Assembly: GCA_963576725.1 (NCBI GenBank)
Contig: OY755242.1
Coordinates: 23,518,656-23,582,655, forward strand
Length of the DNA: 64,000 bases
From: Azorinus chamasolen
Taxonomy: Eukaryota; Mollusca; Bivalvia; Cardiida; Solecurtidae
Direction of reading: 5' to 3'
Notes under the pieces: model-generated
Database searches by the model: none
Told to the model about the DNA's origin: nothing
What the model saw: the letters and a program-made list of their open reading frames with translations, nothing else
Shown here: positions 50,769 to 60,061 of the stretch, in pieces
Layout of the letters: each line of letters opens with the position of its first letter
How positions within the stretch are numbered: the stretch's first letter is position 1
Program-made: the position numbers and the translations under genes

Positions 50769-51224
50769 CTGTCGGTGGACCTTGGTTTAGAAAAAAACAA
50801 AATATTTAGTTCATTTTATTGTGAATATATGAGTAACATAACAGTTGTCATATAGAAATACGTAATACCCCAGAACAACAGAAAAATGTGTGTATTCAAA
50901 TTCTAAAATCGTCATTTCTCCACAAAGAGAGGCAATTCTAAGGAAAAGTATCAACAAAGAGTCGAGGTGAAAAACTAAAGGAGCTATTCTTGAAAATATT
51001 TAATTTTACGCATCTTATCTGAGCATTGGAATTGAATGTACTTGCTTTTATAATCGTGACTTCGTATAGTTAGTCAAACTACAAGCAAATAGGAATCAGC
51101 GGACAATGATTGATATTTACTTTGAAGTAAGTATATGAGTAAATGAAATAATCCGTACATTTCGTATTCCTGAGACATAGGTAGGACGAATTAATTTAGC
51201 ATTTTATACAAGAATAACTCATTT

Positions 51225-51335
51225 ATTTCCCCCACCAAGCCCTTTGTTGTGATCTCTCTTCAGAATCGCGTCTCTTCGCAATAATTCTAAAGAGTCGTCA
51301 CAGCACATAGTTTGGTGGTAAAATGACGGTTTTAG
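51225..51335. mobile_element. Family I palindrome
   Basis: CCCCCACCAAGCCCTTTGTT, TCTCTTCAGAATCGCGTCTC, TTCGCAATAATTCTAAAGAG, ACATAGTTTGGTGGTAAAAT: same plan as 15690 and 60062, more diverged. Confidence 0.65.
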
Positions 51336-51687
51336 TATTCGAAATACGCGTGATTGTGGAGTCACTTCGTATTGTTTACGGGTTTGTCTCGGATATCGCC
51401 AAGTTTCAACGAACATACCCGATTCACATTGCCAACGGATACGAAATATACCGGTAGTCTCCGTTGAATCGCGACAGGACTGGGATACATGGATGTTAAT
51501 GAAAAACTTCCTGTATAGATATACCGGTATTACACACAATGTCATCTCGGAAACTGCACCAGATATGTTTCTGGCTGGTCTATTAAAAATGGTACTTCAT
51601 GATTCAGTTTTGGTAACTGTCCTCTGATTTTATATCATAAAACAGTAAGAGTTTCCTCCCTTAACCATTTCAGTCACAACAAGACGT

Positions 51688-51908
51688 TTAACCCATTTGT
51701 GCCCACGATCCCATATATGGGACATAGACAAACAGTGTAGATTCTGATTAGACGTCGCATTATGCGGCGTCTGATCAGAGTTTAAAGAATATCAATATAA
51801 AACAAAACGAAACTGAAAAGTAAGGCTAGTCATCCCTAAGATCAATAATGGAGTAGCCCTGCGTGTACATGTAATTATGGAAGAATCCACTGGGTGCAAA
51901 TGGGTTAA
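51688..51908 (+). mobile_element. Family H MITE, TTAA-flanked
   Basis: TTAACCCATTTGTGCCCA at the left and TGGGTGCAAATGGGTTAA at the right. Hairpin AAACAGTGTAGATTCTGATT, core AGACGTCGCATTATGCGGCG, right arm TCTGATCAGAGTTTAAAG truncated. Confidence 0.85.
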
Positions 51909-52092
51909 CTAAGCGAGTCCGTAAACAGTTTGGATCCAGAGGAGACACGGAATAACTCGGCGTCTCCTCAGGATGCTAATTGTATGACATAGATCATATT
52001 TTATACAGAAGTTAAAAAATGCCACTTTGAAATCAAAAGCAGACGACAAATCTTAGCAGATGAAATTTATTTGGCACCGAAATATTGCAGCA
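51905..52092 (+). mobile_element. Family B MITE, decayed
   Basis: Starts at the TTAA shared with family H. Hairpin AAACAGTTTGGATCCAGAGG, core AGACACGGAATAACTCGGCG; then AGCAGACGACAAATCTTAGC and TTTGGCACCGAAATATTGCA as the decayed right end. Confidence 0.7.
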
Positions 52093-52225
52093 AACGAATT
52101 CTGCGCAATCGCTGCATCAATTGCACTTGCAAATAGTTTAGATCTACAGCAAGACAAGTAACTCCTGGCTGTATAATACATGTATACCTGCATATGACAT
52201 TAAGCTAGCCTAGAAATATAACACA

Positions 52226-52434
52226 CAGTAAAACCTCTCTATAACGGCTACTAAAGTGTGTTAATTAGTTGGTATATGAGGGCAGGTGGCTGCTTAAAGC
52301 AAGGTGAAAGTAAAACAGAACGCTCATATAGGAGCGTTCTGTTTTACGTTCATATTGCTCTAAGCAACCACCTGCCTTTAACACATAATACTTTAAATTA
52401 TTTAATGGCCGTTATAGAGAGGATTATATCTGTA
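52226..52434 (+). mobile_element. Family C long-palindrome MITE
   Basis: CAGTAAAACCTCTCTATAAC at the left. The right end is eroded (GAGAGGATTATATCTG-TA). Core GAACGCTCATATAGGAGCGT. Confidence 0.9.
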
Positions 52435-52477
52435 ATTCCTGAATATTACGTTGGACGAAAATAGCATTATAACATAC

Positions 52478-52694
52478 CTGAGTATAGCTCCAATAGCTCC
52501 CATGCAAATCCGTTTTCAAAGGCAGATCGGAAAAGCTCTAGGGCAGAATCGTTGGTTTCTTTACTCGCGTCGTATAAGGGACTCTCGCTCATTAGAATAT
52601 TGTAATTACCCAGGGCCACGTTGTCATCGAGATCAAACTTCTGACCATGGTTCACGCTTATGGTAAATGTCTTTGGATCAACCGATCCCCAGTC
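52478..52694 (-). CDS. Internal exon, SnoaL/NTF2-like 'pathogen-related protein' family
   Basis: Minus strand. The acceptor TTTGTCTTTGCAG (AG at 52696-52695) and the donor CTCAG-GTATGT (GT at 52477-52476) bound 217 bases: 72 codons plus one base. Reads DWGSVDPKTFTISVNHGQKF, DLDDNVALGNYNILMSESPL, YDASKETNDSALELFRSAFE, NGFAWELLELYSG. The segments K(T)FTISVNxG, LGxYNxLM and FxNGFAWELLELYSG fit the middle of SnoaL-like pathogen-related proteins, directly before the FxWRHWG segment in the next exon. The exon-exon frame agrees (phase 1 out, phase 1 in). Upstream exons encoding the first 90 or so residues must lie past 52694; I did not find them. No transcript evidence. Confidence 0.78.
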
Positions 52695-53112
52695 CTGCAA
52701 AGACAAACTCTAAATGTGATGATGTTTTGAAAACAACAACAACAATACTGTTTTAACCTATTAATTCGTCACTATTCCAAGCCAGAGTATAATTTCGTAA
52801 TTTGATTTATTTGGTAAGCTCCTAGTCGGAGTCATGCAATACTTAATCAAATATTGCCAGCCGAGTTTGTGGTGGTCAGGCAATACCTAACCAAACATTG
52901 CCCTGTGACTTGATACTTCATTTCAACTCACTGAATTGTAGATTTTCATATAAACGAAAACACGGAATATGAACGTGTTTTACTTTTAAACTAAGGTAAA
53001 CAAAACACCAGGTGATACTAACATACAGAAGAAGTTGGAAAGTGTCATGTGAAAATCACGAGACGATGGTAAAGAGTAGGTACAGTATGAAGGAGAAATA
53101 AAGGAGCTTTTC

Positions 53113-53341
53113 TTAACCATTTCCTCCTTAAATGCGCCTTTCTACGCTTCTGCAATAGTCACTTCTTGAAACCATTGTGATAAATAGAGCATGTGTTCCA
53201 TATGAGCAAATACTCTATTTATCACAATGGTTTTTATACTACACAATTATAACATTTTCCTTTTCTGTAGTCAGTGCTACTTTTCGGTAGATTTATTCAA
53301 AGTGGTTGGATCTAAAAATAGCTTATGGAGGAAAGTGTTAA
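53113..53341 (+). mobile_element. Family A MITE, E-like left end
   Basis: TTAACCATTTCCTCCTTAAA and GCGCCTTTCTACGC at the left, ATGGAGGAAAGTGTTAA at the right. Hairpin GAAACCATTGTGATAAATAG, core TGTTCCATATGAGCAAATAC with mismatches. Confidence 0.85.
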
Positions 53342-53373
53342 ATTCTGCCATAAAACATGTTTACTAACCGTTT

Positions 53374-53770
53374 ATCTCATTAATTTTCATGTAGGAATTA
53401 ATGAAATTATGAATAATAATTACATTATTCGTTCGGATAGCACATGAACACATACAGCAAACCCCCGCTAATGCGACCACCTAAAACAGGTATAATTATT
53501 GGTGCTAGATGCAGGTGGTAGCTTAATGCAGGACAAAAGTTAAGCAACCACCTGCTTATAAAGACACCCATGTTTATCCATTAAGTGGTCGCATAAGAGG
53601 GGATTACTGTTCATTTGTGGACATGGTGGAATCTGTAGAATCATATCTATATATGTTACATCAAAAGCACACAGAGCAGACTGATCAGACCGAGCCTACA
53701 TGGTCCGTCTGATCTTGATCTTCTGTGTTTGCAAAGACATAGAAAGATGTTTTATGGAGTAAAAGGTTAA
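53374..53770 (+). mobile_element. Family E MITE interrupted by family D
   Basis: Left CTAACCGTTTATCTCATTAA, TTTTCATGTAGGAATTAATG, GATAGCACATGAACACA. Right TTTGTGGACATGGTGGAATC, AGCACACAGAGCAGACTGAT, TGGTCCGTCTGATCTTGATC, GGAGTAAAAGGTTAA. Family D sits at 53453-53611. Order agrees with the uninterrupted copy near 58934. Confidence 0.75.
53453..53611 (+). mobile_element. Family D MITE with lost core, nested in family E
   Basis: TA-CAGCAAACCCCCGCTAATG at the left and GAGGGGATTACTGT at the right. The palindrome centre is missing: GGTAGCTTAATGCAGGACAA, AAGTTAAGCAACCACC joins the outer arms directly. Confidence 0.85.
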
Positions 53771-54053
53771 ATATCTGAGTTATTTTGGAGATGCGAAGCG
53801 CCAACCATTGTCACTTATATAATTTTCTGATCAAACAAGGTTTAACGTTTTATGTTTTGTAGTTGCTTTGAAGTTACGTACGTAATTGTCGCTTATAGAA
53901 AGTATTTGATGGAAACTAATGGAATCTGCGTGATGAGGTCTATACAGTGATATGTTTTAACGAAAGTATGTCAACGTCAGCTGGCGAAACGTTACAAATG
54001 TAACGTCGAAACAAATGATATAAAACATTTTTATTCTATTGTTGGTTTAGGAA

Positions 54054-54304
54054 TTAACCCTTCTCTTGCTAAATTTTAAAATACATTTCTACTTCTTTAC
54101 CCATGCCCTGTTGTATAATTACAATATATCTTCACTGTGTACAAGTATTTCGTTGTGCAATCACTGCTGTAGAGTGCACTGGTTGCACAATCAAATTGTA
54201 AATAGTGCAGACCCTGATGAGAGAGCTCCTGCAGGAGCTGTCTCATCTGGGTCTTCACTATTTACAGGTATGTATATTGACGTGAATAGCAAGCGAAGGG
54301 TTAA
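54054..54304 (-). mobile_element. Family F MITE, TTAA-flanked
   Basis: Inverted relative to 7134: TTAACCCTTCTCTTGCTAAA at the left, GCAAGCGAAGGGTTAA at the right. Hairpin TGTAAATAGTGCAGACCCTG with core AGAGAGCTCCTGCAGGAGCT. Confidence 0.9.
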
Positions 54305-54555
54305 GATTTGCTATACTGACTATCGACATATTATTAGGGTGTCGAATTTTTGCATCATTTCCAAGTGATAACGCAACAAACCCTCAATTGTCTCGTTTCT
54401 TCATATTGCAAAAGTTTTAACAAAATATGAGATCTTTATGAAGGCTAAAATTTACTTGGTAATTAATCATTTACAGTTTGTTAAAAAGTATGCCATCATT
54501 CACTGAAATGCACAGCTTGTAATATACAAATGTACGAGTAATACTATTGTCGCAG

Positions 54556-54728
54556 AACTGAGTGAACTACACGCATTGTACAAGCTGCAGTTACGGCGTT
54601 TTGGAATCAACCCGACGATATGTCATAATGAGCCACATGAATACTGTAGAAGCTGCATTGAATTCAAAGACAGCTTATATATAGTATGTGTGGATTGCTG
54701 CGCAACTAATAAAGCCAACAGACAATAC
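54556..54728 (+). CDS. Possible cysteine-rich exon cut by a MITE
   Basis: After an acceptor-like TATTGTCGCAG (54545-54555) an open frame reads ELSELHALYKLQLRRFGINP, TICHNEPHEYCRSCIEFKDS, LYIVCVDCCATNKANRQ. Cysteines and histidines (CHx5HxxxCxxC, then CxxCC) could bind zinc. The frame then runs into the family C element that starts at about 54727, so the exon is broken or ends just there. I do not recognise the protein. It may be a decayed gene remnant, or chance. No partner exon was found. Confidence 0.22.
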
Positions 54729-54931
54729 ATACACCTCTCTATTACGGCCACTAAAATATGTTAATTATTTGGTATTTAGGGCAGGTGGCTGCTTAAAGCA
54801 ATGTGAAAGTAAAACAGAACGCTCCTAGAGGAGCGTTCTGTTTTACTTTCACCTTGCTTTAAGCAGCCACCTGCCTTTAACACAAAATACTTAATTCAAT
54901 TTAGTGACCGTTATAGGGAGGTTTTACTATA
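54727..54931 (+). mobile_element. Family C long-palindrome MITE
   Basis: Left end eroded (TACACCTCTCTATTACGG), right end GGGAGGTTTTACTA-TA. Core GAACGCTCCTAGAGGAGCGT. It abuts the possible exon at 54556-54728. Confidence 0.88.
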
Positions 54932-55139
54932 TATGTGTAGGCCTGCAGTAGAGACTGCATGAACTGAAACATATAAATATCCGAAATATAATATCTATAC
55001 CATGACAATATAAGCACAGAAGAGTTGAACGGTCAATGTAACAAAACACTTAACACATGTAATAAAAATACATGTACGTAGAAGTCATTAATTTGAAAAA
55101 TGCAATCTCTTCAAAACCTATTTTTGTTTAAAGAAATAT

Positions 55140-55662
55140 TAATAGAGAACAAGTTTGGTGAAAAATTGACCTTTCCTTGAGGAGATATTGCGCGGAAACC
55201 AATCAGCTAATTAGACTGCAGCAGCCGAAGTGAAAATGCCCGCAATTTTCCGAAAAATGCGTAGAAATTGGCGAACACAGAACCCATGCGAGGTACTTAG
55301 ATATCAAGTACACTGAGCAAGTTTGGAGAAAGTTTGACCATTCCTTTAATAGATAGTGTTCGGAATTCAATCGGCTAATCAGATTGCAGCAGCCTGAGTG
55401 AAAATGCAAATAATTTTCCAAACAATGCATGGAATTTGCCGGACACAAAACTCGTGCGAGGCACTTTGATATCAAGTTTACTGAGCAAGTTTGGTGCAAA
55501 TTTGACCATTCATTGAGGAGGTATTGTGTGGAAACCAAAAACGGACAAATTGACGGACAAACGACAGACGGATGGGCAGACAGACAGACGGACGGACGGA
55601 CAGACGGACAAGCTTATTACAATAGGGCACCCGCATCACGATGCGGGGCCCTAATTGCGGGT
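55140..55662 (+). mobile_element. Pearl/Helitron-like element with ~175-bp core repeats
   Basis: About 2.3 head-to-tail core units contain CTGAGCAAGTTTGGAGAAAG/CTGAGCAAGTTTGGTGCAAA, TTGACCATTCCTTTAATAGA and CAGCAGCC(G/T)(A/G)AGTGAAAATG. They are followed by a (GACGGACA)n spacer (55545-55612) and the terminal hairpin GGGCACCCGCATCACGATGC-GGGGCCC. Same plan as 43935-44615. Short open frames here are incidental. A fragment of family D follows (about 55663-55735). Confidence 0.78.
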
Positions 55663-56658
55663 CTATAAAGCAGATGGTAGCTTAATGCAGTTCAAACGTA
55701 ATGCAGAAATATCCTAAAGGAAGTGGTGTTAAGGCGACACCATAGGCCTGGTGTCTCTCTTGATGAAGTCAATAGCCACGGCGGATGAGATTCTTAGGAA
55801 TCCAATGGCCACGTGTTCAGGACCAAATCGAACCATATGTTTAAATAGATATCGGCTGTTTTTAACGAGCTTGTTGAGGGATGGGTTCCGTTAAGCTTTA
55901 ATTTGCCCTAGACGTATCTTAATGGATCATGAAGAAGAAGCAGACAAGAAAAGCAAATCAGTCGCAGTCCGGGTCAACAATTACCGCACCTTCCGTTAGA
56001 CACCAGGTCGGAGATGAAAAGTTAGCTAGTGATACAAGAACCTCGGAGTACTTTTATGACAAGTGGTCAATGGAATTTTAGAACAGGATGGAATGATAAA
56101 ATAACTGGTATATGAGATTTCAAGATACAGGTGGGACCAACTGGGACTCGGCGAAATAAGATGGACATGCTTTGGGTAACTCTAATAGGAGAAATATACT
56201 ATAGAGTCCACCATGGAGGGAACAGAGATATGCATGAATAAGGAGTGGGTGTCCTGGTCCATCGGGACACAGACCGTAATGTGCTGCAAACCAGTTTCCA
56301 GTAGACTTATCTCCTTCCGCATGAAATCATCACCCATCAACATCACGATATTACTAGTCTGCGCTCCAACAACTGGACCCAGTGATAAGGAAGTGGACGA
56401 GTTTTACCAACAACTACAGGGACTCATTGACCTGACCGCAAGGATACTACACGGTGACTCGAATGTCAAAGTTAGAAATGATACACGGGACGGTGCATGT
56501 GGACAACGCTCCTTGAGTTCGCCACTTACATCGAACTGGTACTGACCAACATCCTGGAATCTCATAAACCATCACGAAAATGGACTTGACATAATCCAGG
56601 CGGTCAATATCACAACCAGACTGACTGCATCCTGGCCAAAAATGTTCCTGATAAGTCA

Positions 56659-56835
56659 TTAACTTCGTAATAAATCTACCAAAAAGGAGCATTAACTAGG
56701 GAAAATTTGTACTTTGAAACCATTCTGATAAATAGAGCATTTGCTCCTATAGCAAATGCTCTATTTATCACAATGGTTTCAGAAAGTGATTTTTAAAGAG
56801 TCGTCAAAAGTCGTCAATGTGAGGGAATGGGTTAA
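56659..56835 (-). mobile_element. Family A MITE inserted in the LINE
   Basis: TTAA at both ends. The left end is deleted (TTAACTTCGTAATAAATCTA), the right end intact (GAGGGAATGGGTTAA). The hairpin core lost GAG (GCTCCTATAGCAAATG). Confidence 0.88.
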
Positions 56836-57394
56836 TACCATTCAACTGCTGTATGACAAAGCTTGCAGTGCAGTGCTCATCAATGGCAATATAGATGAAT
56901 GGTTAAGAACCACTAGTGACGTAAGACAATGATGCCTGTTCTTACCGACCTTCTTAAACATCTTCTTGGAGCGAATCATGTCCTAGATATTAGATGAACA
57001 TGAGAGTACTGGCAGTATTGGAGGCAGAACAATCACAAATCAACGATTTTCAAATGCTATTGATGGACTGGAAGGAACTCAAGCAATGCCTAAGCCAAGC
57101 ATCCGCCAAGTTTGGAATGGTGATAAGTGCTGAGAAGACCAAGATCATAACGAACACCACAGAAGACCTTTTGTATGGTATAGAGGTCAATGGACAAAGG
57201 CTCGAAACGGCATCAGTCTCTGCAGTAGCTGCTCTTGTAAATCTGAAACCCGCTTAAAAGGACATTTTCACTCCACAACTAGATGAGACTTATGCGCCTA
57301 TTGTCGATCCTATATTCATGTGTGCTTGTAAGACATGGATGCTGACAACGGAACTGGAGAGGAAATTCCAATATTTAGAGATGTTAAGGAGCGC

Positions 57395-57550
57395 AATAGA
57401 AATAAGAGCATGCTCTTTATTGTGTTTTCCTTGGTATAGAAAGCATGGTTTTTTCACTATGCATCAGTTTACGAATTACTATTTATTATGATGTGATACA
57501 TGTATGTGAACCATATTATGTTTTCTGTTTGCCGAAATAAATCTATCTAT
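57395..57550 (+). mobile_element. Short insertion ending in (TCTA)n within the LINE
   Basis: Between matching LINE parts (ends ..VKERNRNK-like and resumes QQTDPKHH-like) lies AGCATGCTCTTTATTGTGTT .. GTTTGCCGAAATAAATCTAT, CTATTTATAAG. The simple-repeat end after AATAAATC is typical of a 3'-end SINE or LINE fragment (general knowledge). Confidence 0.5.
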
Positions 57551-57885
57551 TTATAAGCAACAGACGGATCCTAAACATCACTAACATCACCAATGAAGAG
57601 GTCCACAGACGTGTCCGGGTACTGAGTGGCTCCAATGAAGAAATGCTCACTATAGTTAAGAAACTGAAGTTGAGATGGTATGGTCATATCTCCCAATCAA
57701 CAAGTCGCGCCAAGACAATCCTCCAGGGAACAGTTAATGGATCAAGACGACGAGGAAGATAAAGGACGGGATGGGAAGATAGAATCAAGGAGTGGAAAGG
57801 TTTAGGTTTTGTAATATATCAGAGAGCTGTGGAAGACAGGACAAAGTGGGTAGAGATTTCAAGAAGTCAGCTAAGATGACTGTAC

Positions 57886-59150
57886 GACCGACTGGGTTAC
57901 GGGAAAGGTTAAAGTGAAGTAAAGAAGCATTCATCTGCTTTATAGGAGTACTATGTTCCAGAAATGAATGGCCGCCTAAGACAGGTTCAACTATATAATA
58001 AAACATTCTACCCATACCCATTTATCCCTTCACCTGTTCAATATTCATGTAAGAAATATTAGCGACATGAATATTTATAAGCTGAAATTTAATGATATAA
58101 TATTTTCAAGGCAAGTGTTATTTTGGCACTGTAGAATCTATTTTCTATCATGTCATAAGAAAACAGAACAGGTGCTGATCAGACAAATTCTACTTCTACT
58201 ACTCCGTTTGTAAAGTAGTGAAGAGCGTTTATATAAGGGGAAATGTTATATACCTAAATCTCTCAAATGAGACCACACAAGCTCCCATAGGAGATTCTGA
58301 AACTATTTTTGCGCTGCATTAAGCTACCCCCGTTGTACAAATCCAGAAATATTATTATTCTTTTAAGTGGTTGTAATAGCGAGACATTACTTTCTAGTTT
58401 TAGGTGCGGCGAATAGCATGCAACTGGATAAATCTCGTAAATTTTTGTCGTTAATATATATTTAGATTTATATCTATATGTACGCTGTCCAATATATCGC
58501 AGTTATGTGTAAAACGGGCTTCGATATTAACACTCTCAACGATAAATAGTCAAACTATCGAACAGCTCGAGGTCACTGTGAATATTCAGGGATTGTTTTA
58601 CAGAAAAAATGTACCTTGACAAAGAGTGCAACCCCCGATGACAGGCCTCCACCGGGGCCTCTAATCTGGGTCTACACAGTTTGCAAAAGGTATCAGAGAA
58701 TAGTTCCCGGCACTGAATGGCTTATAACGACAACACAGTAGTTAAAATGATTTTAAAATTAAGAACACTAAGCTAAATCTATGGATAAAACGAGCATTTA
58801 AAGGACTTAGTGACTCTTACAGTTCGTGTCAAACGTATTGTCAGCTTAAGTTGATTGAACTTACTCAAGGCTAATGTTCGATATGGATCAATTCAAGTTG
58901 AATACCTGATATCAACATAGGATTAATAACTAGTTAACCCTTTACTACATCAATATTCATGCAAGAAATAAAAGCATCATGGATATCAATTAGATGCATT
59001 GTTATAATTGCACATGGACACCGAAATGTTTGGCCATGGCAGAAACAGTAAACTCGTATCTGTATTATATCAGAAGCAAACAGAGCAGACGCTGATCAGA
59101 CGACTTCTATATGGGCCATCTGATCTGGGTCTACTCTGATTGCAAATGTG
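57886..59150. other. Family E and D remnants, no gene
   Basis: 58024-58250: E copy (TATCCCTTCACCTGTTCAAT .. AAGGGGAAATGTTATA) with partial hairpin (AAACAGAACAGGTGCTGATC). 58255-58400: worn D (AAATCTCTCAAATGAGACCA, AGCTCCCATAGGAGATTCTG, GCGAGACATTACT). 58610-58710: E-type hairpin with core GACAGGCCTCCACCGGGGCC. 58934-59150: E copy with good hairpin (AAACAGAGCAGACGCTGATC, core GACGACTTCTATATGGGCCA, TCTGATCTGGGTCTACTCTG). Confidence 0.65.
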
Positions 59151-59270
59151 TACAGATAGACCAACTTATTTTGGAACAAAACATGACCTACTCTAATGTA
59201 AACAAAATGAAGCGACAATGGCGCTTCCTAATTTTTAAAGGACTTCGCAAGCCACAACCATTCAAAATAA

Positions 59271-59346
59271 TTGTCGTGGTGCAATGGATATGTATCTGGG
59301 CTTGCATGCGGCGGGTCTCGAGTTCGATTCTGACCAGTGGCCAATA
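59271..59346 (+). repeat. tRNA-like unit (SINE head or tRNA pseudogene)
   Basis: Box A-like TGGTGCAATGG (59277-59287) and box B-like AGTTCGATTCT (59321-59331) at tRNA spacing. The anticodon-loop-like CTTGCAT would give anticodon TGC. A T-run follows at 59347-59353 (ATATTTTTTA). Stems pair poorly, so it is unlikely to be a working tRNA. Shares AATGGATATGTATCTGG, then CTTGCA, with the inverted unit at 59588-59514. Confidence 0.5.
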
Positions 59347-59513
59347 TTTTTTATTAATTAATTGTCCATACAAAACAGCAATAAATATAACAAAACAACA
59401 ATAAATATAACATACATGTATAATAATTAATAACAAAATATTAACATATAATTGAAAACGGCTAAAAATTGATTACGAATAGCAAATCATTTTTGTTTTT
59501 AAAAAAGAAAACT

Positions 59514-59588
59514 GCATAGCCTGGGATTCGAACCCACGAGCTACTGTTTGCAAGACCAGATACATATCCATTAGACCAAAGCCCAGTA
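59514..59588 (-). repeat. tRNA-like unit, inverted partner
   Basis: Minus strand: box A TGGTCTAATGG, loop CTTGCAA (anticodon TGC), box B GGTTCGAATCC, then GCAGTTTTCTTTTTT as a pol III-type terminator. Box B is perfect. The acceptor stem does not pair well, so a tRNA-derived SINE or pseudogene is more likely than a functional tRNA. Confidence 0.55.
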
Positions 59589-59689
59589 CAGTATTTGTGG
59601 CAACTTACTACATTATGTTGTCTGGTCCTATATTTGTGTTCTGTTATGTAAACAACAAAATAACAACAAGTCTCAATATAGCGTGGTTT

Positions 59690-59925
59690 ATTGTCCTGTT
59701 TTATTAACCTGTCAAATTATACGCTTGCTGAACACGCCATATATAGCTTCGGTTGATATCGATTGTTTCCGCTAATAAAAGCTTTCCTACTTGGCTCATT
59801 CAAGTACCTGTATATTTATTGTGAATCTCGTGAAAAACGTTTGAAACACAGGTTTACCCAAGCTAAATATATCCTTTCAGTGACGTAGGAATATTCAAAT
59901 TTGACAGGTTATTAAACAGGACAAT
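59690..59925. mobile_element. TIR element of 236 bp
   Basis: ATTGTCCTGTTTTATTAACC, TGTCAAAT at the left is mirrored by ATTTGACAGGTTATTAAACA, GGACAAT at the right (about 26 of 28 match). No ORF; the target duplication is not evident. Confidence 0.7.
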
Positions 59926-60061
59926 ACCTGTATAAAAGCGTGTTTATGGAGTAAAGGGCTATATGCGAAATATTTCAAGTGGAAACGCCCAGAAATATTC
60001 AACTAAGGAGCACAATCAGATAAGCTGTGCAAATTTGAACATTTTCAATTACAGCTCCTTT

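Larger units (their letters stand above)
50769..52477 (-). other. Intron of the SnoaL-like gene, rich in MITEs
   Basis: Begins GTATGT (52477-52472) and ends ACAG (50769 side). It contains elements of families I (about 51225-51335), H (51688-51908), B (about 51905-52090) and C (52226-52434), plus an eroded family I copy at about 50918-51010. Confidence 0.7.
55736..57885 (+). pseudogene. Decayed LINE: endonuclease and reverse transcriptase, interrupted
   Basis: The endonuclease part begins about 56030 (TGQWNFRTGWNDKITGI-like) and includes 56213-56545, RTVMCCKPVSSRLISFRMKS-like, KEVDEFYQQLQGLIDL and LHGDSNVKVRNDTRDGACGQ in two frames. RT pieces after 56835: YDKACSAVLINGNIDEWLRT, then CLFLPTFLNIFLERIMS and KFGMVISAEKTKIITNTTED. 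The C-terminal part at 57640-57880 (KLKLRWYGHISQSTSRAKTI, LQGTVNGSRRRGR, GWEDRIKEWKGL) is in shifted frames with stops. These blocks are typical of the 'endonuclease-reverse transcriptase / craniofacial development protein 2-like' LINE proteins. A family A MITE (56659-56835) and an insertion at about 57395-57550 split it. Non-functional. Confidence 0.78.

Noticed and set aside
59514..59588. A functional tRNA-Ala(TGC) gene
   Set aside because: Box A and box B are good, but the acceptor and D stems do not pair well; kept only as a tRNA-like unit.
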